IMG/VR virus record: IMGVR_UViG_3300042464_001105
Span: 1-64,000 of that record
DNA length: 64,000 nt
Source: a virus
Reading direction: 5' to 3' (one strand)
In this document: positions 1 to 10,594 of the stretch, piece after piece
Numbering within the stretch: the first letter of the stretch is position 1
How the letters are laid out: each line of letters begins with the position of its first letter
Translations under genes and position numbers: made by a program
The notes under the pieces: generated by a model
Seen by the model: only the letters and a program-made list of their open reading frames with translations
Told to the model about the DNA's origin: nothing
Database searches by the model: none

Positions 1-3000
1 CAGTAAACGTACCATTGTTTTGGAAGGTGCCATTGTTCATATCGAGCGTTCCGCCCGTCCAATTCGCCGCACCATTGTTCTCGAGAATCCGATTCAAATT
101 CCTGCTATTGCCGCTGCCGCTGCTCAAGTTCAACGTCCCGCCCGCTGGGACAATCGTCTTCCCCGTTCCGCTCATCGTTCCGCCGGTCCAGTTCAACACG
201 CCCGTTATCGTCACATCACCAGCCCCGGATAGCGTCCCTAACAAGTTTAGATTGCTTACAGTCGATGCCGCACTAAACGTAGAGGTACCGTTTCCGTTCA
301 GGTTGCTTATGGTCGTTGCCACAGAAAACGTGACGGTTCCACTTATTACTAATGTTCCCGTAGTAGCCATAGCCAGAGGTGCATTGATCGAATAGGTGCC
401 AGTAAGAATAACCGATGCTGAGGCTGCAATTGAAATCAAGCCTCCACTATGCGTCCCGCCCCATAAATTGAGCGTACCGGCTTGGACATCCACGTTGCCG
501 GTGTTGTTGAACCTTACGATTGTGCTACTGCTGCCTGAGCCTGAGAATGGGAACTGCACAGTGCCAGTACCTTGCTTGATAAATGTCCCGTTATTTTCAA
601 AGGCATTCGTTACACCAGAACTAGAGCTTTGCAAAGTAGTTGCCGAGTTAGCAGTAAACGTTCCATTGTTTTGGAAGGTGCCGTTGTTCATTCCGAGCGA
701 TCCTTCCGTCCAATTCGCCGCACCGTTGTTCTCGAGGATCCGACTCAAAGTCTTGCTATTAACGCTGCTCAAGTTCAATGTTCCGCCCGCTGCGACAATC
801 GTCTTCCCTGTTCCGCTCATCGTTCCGCCGGTCCAGTTCAACACACCCGTTATCGTCACATCACCAGCGCCGGATAGCGTCCCTGACAAGTTTAGATTGC
901 TAACAGTTGATGCCGCACTAAACGTAGCGGTTCCGCCTATGTTAAGATTGCTGATGGTCGATGCCACAGAGAATGTTACGGCTCCGTTTACTACCAATGT
1001 TCCCGTAGTAGCCATAGCGAGAGGTGCACTGATTGAATAGGCGTTAAGGTTAACAGTTGCCGAGGCTGCAATTGAAATCAGGCCTCCACTGTGTGTCCCG
1101 CCAATCAACGAGAGCGTTCCGGCTTGGACATCCACGTTGCCTGTGTTGTTAAACGCTACCGTTGTGCTGATGAATTGGAACTGCATAGTGCCAGCACCTT
1201 GCTTGATGAACGTACCAGCGTTTACAAAGGCATTCGTTCCACCAGAACCTTGGCACTGAAGTGTAGTGGCTGAGTTCGCGGTGAAGGTTCCATTGTTTTG
1301 GAAGGTGCCGTTGTTCATTCCGAGCGATCCTTCCGTCCAATTCGCCGCACCGTTGTTCTCGAGGATCCGACTCAAAGTCTTGCTATTAACGCTGCTCAAG
1401 TTCAATGTTCCGCCCGCTGCGACAATCGTCTTCCCTGTTCCGCTCATCGTTCCGCCGGTCCAGTTCAACACACCCGTTATCGTCACATCACCAGCGCCGG
1501 ATAGCGTCCCTGACAAGTTTAGATTGCTAACAGTTGATGCCGCACTAAACGTAGCGGTTCCGCCTATGTTAAGATTGCTGATGGTCGATGCCACAGAGAA
1601 TGTTACGGCTCCGTTTACTACCAATGTTCCCGTAGTAGCCATAGCGAGAGGTGCACTGATTGAATAGGCGTTAAGGTTAACAGTTGCCGAGGCTGCAATT
1701 GAAATCAGGCCTCCACTGTGTGTCCCGCCAATCAACGAGAGCGTTCCGGCTTGGACATCCACGTTGCCTGTGTTGTTAAACGCTACCGTTGTGCTGATGA
1801 ATTGGAACTGCATAGTGCCAGCACCTTGCTTGATGAACGTACCAGCGTTTACAAAGGCATTCGTTCCACCAGAACCTTGGCACTGAAGTGTAGTGGCTGA
1901 GTTCGCGGTGAAGGTTCCATTGTTTTGGAAGGTGCCGTTGTTCATTCCGAGCGATCCTTCCGTCCAATTCGCCGCACCGTTGTTCTCGAGGATCCGATTC
2001 AAAGTCTTGCCAACGCCGCTCAAGTTCAATGTCCCACCAGCTGAGACGATCGACTTGCCGGTTCCCGACATGGTTCCACCAATCCAGTTCAATGGCCCAT
2101 TGATCGTCACATCGCCAGAACCAGATAGGTTGCCGCCGGATAGTGTAAAGGAACTGTTGAGTGTTGCATTTGATTCAATGGATAACGTTCCGCCGGACAG
2201 TGTTATTGGTTTATTAGATAGGAGCGAGTTAATTTGCACATTTCCGGAGCGGATTGTGACTGTGGAACTGCCTAACATGTCGATCAACACATCGTCTGTA
2301 GGACCAGGAACTTGGCCACTATTCCAATTCGTCGCAACATCCCAAAATCCGCCAGCGGGGTTTATGAAGGACGCGGTAAACGGTCTCAACTCAAAGCGAT
2401 TTACAAGGTCGATTGTGCCGAGTTTATTGCCAGCGCGATCCGTTAGGCCCGATGTCTTTGTGGTGAAAGTATATGTGCCAATCGCAAGAGGATTGTAAGT
2501 TAGTTGGATCTGCGAACTGTTGTTTCGCAGTTGGACGTTCACGGGTGCAAATGACAAACCTGCTGAATCTACGAGAGTGAAATTCGAAGGGATAAGCGTT
2601 GCAGGATCCATTCCTTCGCTAAACGACAGCTCAATTGTTCGGAAGTTCTTTCCTTTTATGCTGCCATCCGTTGGATTGATAGCAAACAACGTTGGCGTTG
2701 TAGTATCACGAACAAGGCTCAGGGCAACTACGGGGCTGGTGGTTACGTTTCCGCCAGTATCGGTTGCTCGCACTTGAACGATTGCGGTCGATTTGGTTTC
2801 CGAAATCAGCGGCATCGTTGCGGATAGGTTGTAGGGGAAGCTGAGAGTGCTTTGTACTACCGTACCGTCGACTAGCAGTTCGACATTTCGTACCTGAACA
2901 TCGTCATTGATGTCGGCTTTGATCGAAAGACTGCTTCCCTCGACGACTTGAATACCAGCGGTGATGGGATCCGAATCCATTTTACTAGTGTCGATGCTCG

Positions 3001-6000
3001 CGGTCGGTGCAATTCGCTTACTGTCGAACGACTGGTAATTGATTATTTGCAAATCAGCAGAGCCGCCGGCAACATAGGCTATGCCACCTGCTACAGTCAC
3101 CGAATTGGGTGAAGCGTCTAATGGAAAAGAGGTTACAAACTGGTTGGTCTTGGATGGATCGCGAACATCGAAAACGCTTAGAGATGGAGTTGCCCCTCGG
3201 AAATTTCCTCCGACAGCGACAATGCCAAGTCCTGAACCATTGGCCACAATGTAAGGGTTAGGACTTGCCGAACTCCCCGAGGATGCTGACCCAGCGATCA
3301 ATCTCAAGTTGGTTGGGTCGGAAACATCCGCAGTTGCATATCCCCCAGTTTGGGAACTGAACGCGGACACATAGGCAACACCATTGCCAACAAACAAACT
3401 GCCCCCGCCTTGTGGCATCGTAAGAAATCCCTTCGCGACCATGTTTGGGCCTGAGATGTCGATCGCACGAAGAACACGGGCTACGTCCATAGTAAATAGC
3501 GTTGATCCTTCGCGAGCCAGGCCGGTTATGCTGTTTGAACTTAGACTAAGTACTTGCAACAGCGATCCCGTCTGCATTTCATAGGATTGAAGCCAACCGT
3601 CGACCGCGACGTAAACCACACCATCTTTGACTTCCAATTGTCCCGCGTTGATTGGGACAGTCATTCGATTCGTAGGTTTCGTCGGGTCGGCAACGTCCAG
3701 AATCGACATTCCTCCAGTCCCTGAGGCTACAACAGCAAGACGGGCTGGTGCATCAATTGCAACGTCAACTGAATCACCTGGAAGGTCAATTTGTCCCAAC
3801 AACGTGGGCTTGTTAAACTGAGACACATCGACTAACGCAAGCCCGTAGCTGCCAGTGGCAATATATGCGGTCTGCTTTCCGTTGTTGTCAATGTCCCCTT
3901 GAACAACAATCTGTTTTGCTTCGCCCTGTAGCGGCAGGCTTGCGAGAATACCTGTAGCGACGGCCTTTCCAGATAGTGGATCGAGTCCTTGGGCTATTTC
4001 GGAACTATCACTCACTCCATCATTGTCCGTATCCGCAAGGACGGGATCTGTTCCGATTGCGAATTCTCCCAAGTCCGGAATTCCGTCTCGGTCACTGTCG
4101 GTTCCTGCAAAAACATCTAAATAATATGGCCCGATATTTGTTGGCGAGCCAGCTGTCGACGAATTACCGTCATATTGCGCTGATCGATTTGTCGCGGCGT
4201 TGTACAGGACAACACTAAAGTTTGTCTTTGGTGGAAGAAATGCAGAGAAGCGACCGACATCGGAAGTCATTCCACTTATCTCAACTCCGGAGCCCGTGGT
4301 AATTCGGAAATGAACACGTGGATCGTTTCCGAAACCTTGACCAATGGGAACGAAATTGGTCGAGCTTGCTAGAAATGTGCCACTTGATGCAGCGGAGCTT
4401 GGGGGCTGAATATTGACATGAAAATGCCCATTGTGACCCTTACTAAATCGAACAGAAAGTCCCGTTACCGGCCAATGCTTCGACCAAGTTCGAGGATCAT
4501 TGTAGTATATGGTGCCAACACTTGCCCCTGATTTGGTGGTAACGCTGGAAAATAATTCTATTTGCGAGCGAATTTTTGCTATGTCATAATTCTTTATCTC
4601 AGGGTTGTCGACGATGAACTTGACAATTCGATCAAGAATTGTTTCATTGTCGTACGTCAAATCATGCGTAAGCGCATTTGCAGGTGCTGATGAGTCGGTT
4701 TCGGAGAATTCGGCAAATCCAACTGTGTTGCCTATCATCGTGATAACATGTCGATCTCCGCGTTTGTCCTCCGTGATTCCGGCTGCGACATAGCGTTTTC
4801 CTCCTATCGTATGTGTACGGTAGAACGGGATAGCGATCGCGCGGTCTTCCCATTTCGTTTCCTTTGGTGGCGTATCGAAGTCAATATCAATTCCTGTATA
4901 ATGGCCTTCATGCCCTCTTTGCCCTCCGGGTTTTTCGGAAAGATCATCTACAAGAAGACTCGGTCCTTTATTATTGGCTCCGGCTGACTTGAGAACTTCA
5001 AGCGCCCAACTTGTGCCCCAATCATGTTCGACTTTGGAAACTTCAATATTCGTCCATCCAGGCCCCGATTTTGCATTCTTCAACCAGCTAGGTGCATTGG
5101 CGCTGTTGATCCATGAAAGGTCGATAGTTGCGGATGGATTGAAGACTCCTCTTTTCCCACTTACCGCCGCATTGAACAACCCGATAGCAGACCGTGAACC
5201 ATTACCTAGTATCCCATCAACTGCTATTGTTCTTCCACTCGCTTCAAAAAATCCTAAGTACTTAAGTCTCTGTTGAACTCGAAATGCATCCAGTACTGTC
5301 AAATTGGATGTAACCGCATCCTTCTCGTTTGTTTTGGCGTACGAGTCACGGACATTTATAATCACCTTAACGTTGGCATTGGCTTCACCGCCGTCCTTCA
5401 ATACATGTCTCGCCAACAGATGTAATTCCAATGCTCCAGGATTCTGTGGTACGAAGTATACTGTCGCGGAGTCACGAAGTCCGGATTCCCAATCCGGAAT
5501 TTTGGCGATCGTTCCCCCAATTGCTTTAGTGAAAGAGTACTTCTTCAAAAAACTCAGATTTGCAAGAGAGATCGAGATAACATCACCGAGATTACCCGTG
5601 CGATGTTCCACCCATTCGAGCGTATCACTGTCTTTGTCGTCGGGGGTACCGTCTCCGTCGTCGTCATCATCATTATCGTCTGGCTTTTGGTCATTGTCAT
5701 CATCTGGATCCTTATCATTCGGAATGCCGTCCCCATCCGTATCGTCATCGTCATCCTTATCGCCATCTCCGTCTTTATCTTTATCGCCCTTTTTCCAACC
5801 TTCGTCTCCCGATCGCTTACCCTCTCCTGTGGAACCAGGCGGAGTGAGTCCATGCCAACCGGGTTTCGTTATCCCACTCCCAGCATCCGTTGTTGCTGAT
5901 AAGCCATCAACGCTAACCGTTGATGTACCTTCGATTACTAGCCTCCCTGTTGTATGATCGAAACTAAGATAATTGAGCTTGGTACCTGGCGCTGCCCCGA

Positions 6001-9000
6001 AAACGTTTGGAAAGGTCATCTGGAGCGGCGTATTGAATATTGCTGCTCCTGGGGCTTGGATGGTGATGTCGAATGTGTGTTGCATTAAGCCTGGAGGGAG
6101 CATGTCTCGCACTAATTCGGGCGGTACAGTGCTGATGCCAATTTGGGCGTTAGTTTGCGGTTGCCCGTCTTCCCCTAGAATAGAATTGGGGACTACTTCT
6201 AATTTCAGATTCGAGCGTTGCTCATTGGTTAAATTCGGTGACGATGTACTGTCGACGCCGATGGTCGTTGTTGTCGAGTTGCTGATCGGCTGAAGCATGC
6301 TGTTTTGCAGCCGAGGTAAGTAGACTTCGGTGCGATCGGAATTGGCGACTCGCTCTTCGCGCGTGCCCATCGTTCCCATCACCGTATTGACACTCCCTAC
6401 AATCAATTCCAGATCCATGACCATCTCGGGCCAGAATACGCCCGAAGGTACGTTAGTCGCAGTGCGGCCATCGATGGCTAGCTTGATCGTCCCAGAAGGG
6501 ACAGTGGTGAGTTCGAAGTAGCCGTTTGCATCTGTCGTAACCGATTGCGATTCGCGGCCGAGGATGAAGACTTTGGCTCCCGCGATCGGGCTCAAAAAGA
6601 CGTCATCATTGGTATGCAAGATGCCGTCATTACCAGCCAAGATGTCGTCGCGAGTCATCGCCTTTAAATCGACGCCTGGATCGACGACTCGACCTTGGAT
6701 CGATGTATTCGGCAATGAAGATAGGCTGACCGTGGTGAAGTTGTACGAAAAATCCCCACCAGCTTCGCCATTACCGTCGGCGTCGAGTAGAGAGTCATCG
6801 ACGCCCCTTATCGCATCGCCATCAATATGGACCGTGATGGTGGATGATCCGGGCATCGGACTAGTGAAAAAGAGCCATGCGAACGTGCCGTCTTGGGAGG
6901 GAACAATCGTTGCTGGTAGCTTGGCCCCAGTCGTATCGGTAGCGTAGAAGCTTAGTGGTGTGAGGGTGCTTTTGTCGACTGGTCGCGAAAAGTGGACTTG
7001 GGGCCGGAATGTGCTGCCGATGTCGCTCGAGCCACTGGATGGCGTTTGGTCCGTAATAGTGAGAGGGATAAGGTGGCTGATAGTAAACGTGCGATTAACG
7101 GTAGTTACGAGGCCAGCGGCATCGCGGGCTATAAGCGTTATTGTGTGCGATCCGGGCTGGACCTTGGATAGATCGATTGGAGTGCTAAAGCCACCATCGG
7201 TTGAAGAGAATCTGATAGGGACGCGAGCTCCAGTGCCGATCTGGTAAGTCAGCGAAACGAGATTTGAGCCGGTACCTGAGGCCGTGCCTTCCAAAAATTG
7301 ACCAGCGGTGATAGTTGCTCCTTCGGCTGGGCTAGTGATGCTGGCCGTTGGAACGAGGGTGTCGAGCGTGAAGGTGAAATCGAAGTTGGACGATTGCAGT
7401 CCAGCATGGTCGATCGCAGTAAATCGAATGGTGTGCGTGCCGTTGGATGAACTGTCGAGCGGTAACGACGGTGTAAACGTGAACCGACCACTGGCATTCA
7501 GGCTAAGCGGTTGGCTAATGCCCTCGTTTACTTGTACGGATGCACCGGCGACACCCGATAGATTGTCGATCACCCACCCTTCGATGATTGGATTGGTCGA
7601 CGTTGTGATGTTGTTAGTTGGCGAGAGGAACACAATCGATGGCGCGATAAGATCGTCAGTTAGAGAAAACCGCTCGATAACTTTGTCGGCAACTGATCGA
7701 CCAAGTGACTGCCCATCTTGATTGGAGAATTCGTAGTGAATACCACCATAAATACGGCTGCGTCCAGCTTCCGCGGCAGCTTGAGAGAAACTGATATAGC
7801 TTCGTGTGACGTTTGCTAATCCCTGCGATGTCGTTGTGAAGGCGTAATTGTCTCCGAAGTAGTTTGCGAGCACCCTAGCGGCAGTGGCACTGTAGGTACT
7901 ATGCCCAGAAACGTATTCCGGATGGGGGGGAGTGATCAACAATGGTGTCCAGTTCAAATCAACTGAAGTCGCCGCATTTGAATCGGTGTCGGCTTCGCGA
8001 ATGGCAGTTATCGGTCGCCAAAATTCCTTGCTGTACTTTGTTTTCCACGCGGCAATACTGGAGTCACTTAACGCGATGTTGAGAGTGGCAAAGAGACGGG
8101 CATTCTCTCCGAGGCTTAGATTCTTGTCGGTTGCAATTTGATTTGCTATCTGATTCCAGTGGCCTGGAGGAGTAACCGTCCCTGAGCCATCAGCCCAGAA
8201 TCGAGCTTGTTGCGTTTGGTCAGCGGTTCGTGAAGCGCTAGTTGCTGAGCCGAGGGATTTGACTTCGTTGAAGGCGGTCGACCATTGATCGGAGGTTAGC
8301 GAGGGAGGACCGCTTGGGATGATCGCGTCGATATCGCTAACGCCAAATGGTGTTAGTTCTCCCCATTGCGGCAGTTGAGCTTGATCGTACATAGGGGCAG
8401 TTTGCTGCCAATGGCCGACTGAGTTACTTGGAGTGTAGTCAACGAATCGGTCCCAGCCGTCTTGCTTTCGGAGCGTGATAATAGCGTCAGCGACCAAGGT
8501 TCCAAATGCAATTCCATTTTCTTTGGTGATGGCGTCGAGGATGTTGTTAAGGACGTTGGTTTGTACTATTTCAAGCGATTGCTGCTGTGCCGGAAAAAGA
8601 TACTTCAGAACTTGATAGGCGGCAGAGGAAATGGCCGCTTCGATTGATAGGTTAGCAGGGGCTGAAAGCGATACAAGGTAGCTGGGCGTTTTCTCGATGG
8701 CGTTGAGAGTGTCGAGCATTGCGATACTCATCATGGTCATACCGCGGGTTGCGATAGGTGGTGGTGTCGCATCGCGTTGGATGGCATTGAGTATTGCTTG
8801 ATTCCAAATTAGAACCGGATCGGAAGTTGCGACTTCGTTGACACGGGTAAAACTCTGGCTGCCACTGTTGGTATTGCCAGCAAGATCGGAGACGCTTAGC
8901 TGCAAGTTGTTGGTGCCAACATCGAGACTCACGCTCGGAATCGTAAAGGTACCGTTACCAGTTGTGCGGAATGAGTCAGTGGAGCTATTGAGAGCGATGA

Positions 9001-10084
9001 AGGAATTTGCTTCAGTGGTTCCCAGTAGCGTGACTCGTGAGTTGCGGGTGATTTTATCCCCAATGACACCCGTATCCGAAGACAGTGATAAATCAATACT
9101 TGGAATGCTGGGAACGGTCGTATCGATCATTATCGAACGTGTCTCCAACAATGTGTTACCAGCAATATCAGTCACAGATGCGCTAAGTTGGTGAAGCCCT
9201 TCGGCTAAAGTCGAGGTCGCTTGTGAGAAGGAGCCAGTAGTAATCCCATCAAAAAGAATTGTGTCGCCAACTGTAACTCTGAGCGAAGAATTTGAGTCGG
9301 TTCTGATCTCAACTCTTGGCTTCGTGACACTAGTAATACCGTCGTTTGAGCTTCGCCCCGTATCGTCGCTGGGATCAATTCTTAAAACGCGAAGTGACGG
9401 GGGCATGGTATCGTACGTAAACTCAAGACGTTGATATCCAATACGTCCATCGTCTGACTGGACGAAGACCGTAGCAAAATGGCTTTCATCCGAAACGGGT
9501 TCTTCGGACGAGGCATCGAAAACAAAGGCATTGGATGCCGCGAGTGTAAGAGGCACAACCGATCCTCGATCGAGCCGAGCCTTTATCGTTGCACCTACCC
9601 CCGAACTTAGGTTGACCGAACCATTCAAGACTGGATTGTTCGTAATTTTGTCGATTGCGGAGGCGCCAGAATCAATAGCGAGTGAGAGGCTGGTGGCCAA
9701 TCCGGCCGGATTAGCATTCAAGTGATTAACTACAGATAGCACGTCAAGTGAAGAAAGCGTGAAGTCACCGTCGACATCCAGATAGTTGTTACCCCCAACA
9801 GGTTGCGTGAAGTCGATTTTTGCCCCACCGCCATTCTGGCGATTAATTTCGTTTATTGGAGCCAAGGCATCCAATGGCGACACTGTTCCATCGAAATCGA
9901 CGTCGAGATTCCACAAAGGGTTTTGCCAGTCGGACGCGAGTACCACACGCCCTTCAAGGAGCTCGAAAAACGACCTCCTTGCTACCTTTTTCCGCCAAGT
10001 ACGCAGGCGTTTGGCTGGAAGCGAACGTTTCGAAGCACCTGAAAACAGTTTAGGGAACCATTTGGCGAAAGATCGGAAATGCAT
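1..10084 (-). CDS. Giant multidomain secreted surface protein (3' end outside window)
   Basis: The frame is open from ATG 10084 to the window edge (3361 codons); an in-frame TAG lies just upstream of the ATG. Residues 39-51 carry the planctomycete export motif (FELLEGRVVLAS), and two dockerin/EF-hand-like stretches follow (58-83, 102-124). After Ig-like domains comes a vanadium haloperoxidase/PAP2-type domain (about 410-800) with all three signatures: KX6RP near 681, SGHS near 726, SRX5H near 773. Ig-like and CnaB-like domains follow, then an Asp-rich stretch (about 1430-1480), a peptidoglycan-binding-like segment, and a LAS-type metallopeptidase-like domain (about 1675-1895; GHYTGID and GHFHV supply the H-x4-D and H-x-H ligands). 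Then come TSP3-like repeats, LVIVD-type propeller repeats and, from about residue 2560, Asn/Gly/Thr beta-strand repeats. Probably cell-surface or secreted. Domain calls are by motif; enzymatic activity is inferred. No stop or frameshift was seen. Confidence 0.85.
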   Translation of the reverse strand, partial: MHFRSFAKWFPKLFSGASKRSLPAKRLRTWRKKVARRSFFELLEGRVVLASDWQNPLWNLDVDFDGTVSPLDALAPINEINRQNGGGAKIDFTQPVGGNNYLDVDGDFTLSSLDVLSVVNHLNANPAGLATSLSLAIDSGASAIDKITNNPVLNGSVNLSSGVGATIKARLDRGSVVPLTLAASNAFVFDASSEEPVSDESHFATVFVQSDDGRIGYQRLEFTYDTMPPSLRVLRIDPSDDTGRSSNDGITSVTKPRVEIRTDSNSSLRVTVGDTILFDGITTGSFSQATSTLAEGLHQLSASVTDIAGNTLLETRSIMIDTTVPSIPSIDLSLSSDTGVIGDKITRNSRVTLLGTTEANSFIALNSSTDSFRTTGNGTFTIPSVSLDVGTNNLQLSVSDLAGNTNSGSQSFTRVNEVATSDPVLIWNQAILNAIQRDATPPPIATRGMTMMSIAMLDTLNAIEKTPSYLVSLSAPANLSIEAAISSAAYQVLKYLFPAQQQSLEIVQTNVLNNILDAITKENGIAFGTLVADAIITLRKQDGWDRFVDYTPSNSVGHWQQTAPMYDQAQLPQWGELTPFGVSDIDAIIPSGPPSLTSDQWSTAFNEVKSLGSATSASRTADQTQQARFWADGSGTVTPPGHWNQIANQIATDKNLSLGENARLFATLNIALSDSSIAAWKTKYSKEFWRPITAIREADTDSNAATSVDLNWTPLLITPPHPEYVSGHSTYSATAARVLANYFGDNYAFTTTSQGLANVTRSYISFSQAAAEAGRSRIYGGIHYEFSNQDGQSLGRSVADKVIERFSLTDDLIAPSIVFLSPTNNITTSTNPIIEGWVIDNLSGVAGASVQVNEGISQPLSLNASGRFTFTPSLPLDSSSNGTHTIRFTAIDHAGLQSSNFDFTFTLDTLVPTASITSPAEGATITAGQFLEGTASGTGSNLVSLTYQIGTGARVPIRFSSTDGGFSTPIDLSKVQPGSHTITLIARDAAGLVTTVNRTFTISHLIPLTITDQTPSSGSSDIGSTFRPQVHFSRPVDKSTLTPLSFYATDTTGAKLPATIVPSQDGTFAWLFFTSPMPGSSTITVHIDGDAIRGVDDSLLDADGNGEAGGDFSYNFTTVSLSSLPNTSIQGRVVDPGVDLKAMTRDDILAGNDGILHTNDDVFLSPIAGAKVFILGRESQSVTTDANGYFELTTVPSGTIKLAIDGRTATNVPSGVFWPEMVMDLELIVGSVNTVMGTMGTREERVANSDRTEVYLPRLQNSMLQPISNSTTTTIGVDSTSSPNLTNEQRSNLKLEVVPNSILGEDGQPQTNAQIGISTVPPELVRDMLPPGLMQHTFDITIQAPGAAIFNTPLQMTFPNVFGAAPGTKLNYLSFDHTTGRLVIEGTSTVSVDGLSATTDAGSGITKPGWHGLTPPGSTGEGKRSGDEGWKKGDKDKDGDGDKDDDDDTDGDGIPNDKDPDDDNDQKPDDNDDDDDGDGTPDDKDSDTLEWVEHRTGNLGDVISISLANLSFLKKYSFTKAIGGTIAKIPDWESGLRDSATVYFVPQNPGALELHLLARHVLKDGGEANANVKVIINVRDSYAKTNEKDAVTSNLTVLDAFRVQQRLKYLGFFEASGRTIAVDGILGNGSRSAIGLFNAAVSGKRGVFNPSATIDLSWINSANAPSWLKNAKSGPGWTNIEVSKVEHDWGTSWALEVLKSAGANNKGPSLLVDDLSEKPGGQRGHEGHYTGIDIDFDTPPKETKWEDRAIAIPFYRTHTIGGKRYVAAGITEDKRGDRHVITMIGNTVGFAEFSETDSSAPANALTHDLTYDNETILDRIVKFIVDNPEIKNYDIAKIRSQIELFSSVTTKSGASVGTIYYNDPRTWSKHWPVTGLSVRFSKGHNGHFHVNIQPPSSAASSGTFLASSTNFVPIGQGFGNDPRVHFRITTGSGVEISGMTSDVGRFSAFLPPKTNFSVVLYNAATNRSAQYDGNSSTAGSPTNIGPYYLDVFAGTDSDRDGIPDLGEFAIGTDPVLADTDNDGVSDSSEIAQGLDPLSGKAVATGILASLPLQGEAKQIVVQGDIDNNGKQTAYIATGSYGLALVDVSQFNKPTLLGQIDLPGDSVDVAIDAPARLAVVASGTGGMSILDVADPTKPTNRMTVPINAGQLEVKDGVVYVAVDGWLQSYEMQTGSLLQVLSLSSNSITGLAREGSTLFTMDVARVLRAIDISGPNMVAKGFLTMPQGGGSLFVGNGVAYVSAFSSQTGGYATADVSDPTNLRLIAGSASSGSSASPNPYIVANGSGLGIVAVGGNFRGATPSLSVFDVRDPSKTNQFVTSFPLDASPNSVTVAGGIAYVAGGSADLQIINYQSFDSKRIAPTASIDTSKMDSDPITAGIQVVEGSSLSIKADINDDVQVRNVELLVDGTVVQSTLSFPYNLSATMPLISETKSTAIVQVRATDTGGNVTTSPVVALSLVRDTTTPTLFAINPTDGSIKGKNFRTIELSFSEGMDPATLIPSNFTLVDSAGLSFAPVNVQLRNNSSQIQLTYNPLAIGTYTFTTKTSGLTDRAGNKLGTIDLVNRFELRPFTASFINPAGGFWDVATNWNSGQVPGPTDDVLIDMLGSSTVTIRSGNVQINSLLSNKPITLSGGTLSIESNATLNSSFTLSGGNLSGSGDVTINGPLNWIGGTMSGTGKSIVSAGGTLNLSGVGKTLNRILENNGAANWTEGSLGMNNGTFQNNGTFTANSATTLQCQGSGGTNAFVNAGTFIKQGAGTMQFQFISTTVAFNNTGNVDVQAGTLSLIGGTHSGGLISIAASATVNLNAYSISAPLAMATTGTLVVNGAVTFSVASTISNLNIGGTATFSAASTVSNLNLSGTLSGAGDVTITGVLNWTGGTMSGTGKTIVAAGGTLNLSSVNSKTLSRILENNGAANWTEGSLGMNNGTFQNNGTFTANSATTLQCQGSGGTNAFVNAGTFIKQGAGTMQFQFISTTVAFNNTGNVDVQAGTLSLIGGTHSGGLISIAASATVNLNAYSISAPLAMATTGTLVVNGAVTFSVASTISNLNIGGTATFSAASTVSNLNLSGTLSGAGDVTITGVLNWTGGTMSGTGKTIVAAGGTLNLSSVNSKTLSRILENNGAANWTEGSLGMNNGTFQNNGTFTANSATTLQSSSSGVTNAFENNGTFIKQGTGTVQFPFSGSGSSSTIVRFNNTGNVDVQAGTLNLWGGTHSGGLISIAASASVILTGTYSINAPLAMATTGTLVISGTVTFSVATTISNLNGNGTSTFSAASTVSNLNLLGTLSGAGDVTITGVLNWTGGTMSGTGKTIVPAGGTLNLSSGSGNSRNLNRILENNGAANWTGGTLDMNNGTFQNNGTFT
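661..1914. repeat. Two tandem 627-bp repeats inside the giant gene
   Basis: Bases 661-1287 and 1288-1914 appear identical wherever I compared them (209 codons per unit). A third, partial copy starts at 1915 and diverges after about 90 bp. A more divergent unit of similar length lies at about 15-660. The repeat length is a multiple of three, so the minus-strand frame is kept. Identity at silent positions points to a recent duplication or gene conversion; an assembly artefact is possible but the flanking copies differ. Confidence 0.85.
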
Positions 10085-10275
10085 AGTTCTATTGCTCTAC
10101 CTGCCCCCGATGATTCGCTTGAGCGTTAGGTTGCGGCCACTTAAAGCCAACCTATTGTCAAAACGGCGAAATCATTCGCTCCCTCCTATGGTTAGAAGGA
10201 TGTCAATCGGTTCCAGACTGTTCGGATAGGGAAGCACATTGGTTTGCAATTACTACTTTGCAATCAAATCGGATG

Positions 10276-10302
10276 GATCCATGGGCTCCCCATGATCATG
10301 GG
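10276..10302. repeat. Nested palindrome in intergenic DNA
   Basis: Bases 10289-10302 form a perfect 14-bp palindrome (CCCATGA/TCATGGG). The right part can pair instead with the preceding GATCCATGGG at 10276-10285, giving two alternative hairpins. A short GC-rich inverted repeat (GGGCC...GGCCC) follows at about 10320-10335. No T-run follows, so it is not an obvious Rho-independent terminator. Function unknown. Confidence 0.5.
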
Positions 10303-10594
10303 ACAAAAGTGAAATCGAGGGCCGGCGGGCCCCCCTTCAACCCTCCTAGGCGGATTTGCCATCAAAACCGAATGCAAAATTCTTAGATTTGCTAAAGTTT
10401 CTCCGACGCTTAAAAATTTGGACCTGCAAAATGGGTTCTCAGGCGATCGAATTCGGCCGGGAACGCGAAGGAACCAGGAGGCAAAGCCAGCAGCTATGTA
10501 GTACCTTTCCCGAACGAAAAAAAAGTTGCATGTCGGCAATGGCTTTATCGCAAAAGACCTTGGGTCGCGCCAAACCACGTCTACGTGACCCTGC

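Noticed and set aside
15-2498. Several rightward Pro/Val/Leu-rich frames that repeat
   Set aside because: They are the complement of the repeat region of the giant leftward gene; the repetition comes from that gene.
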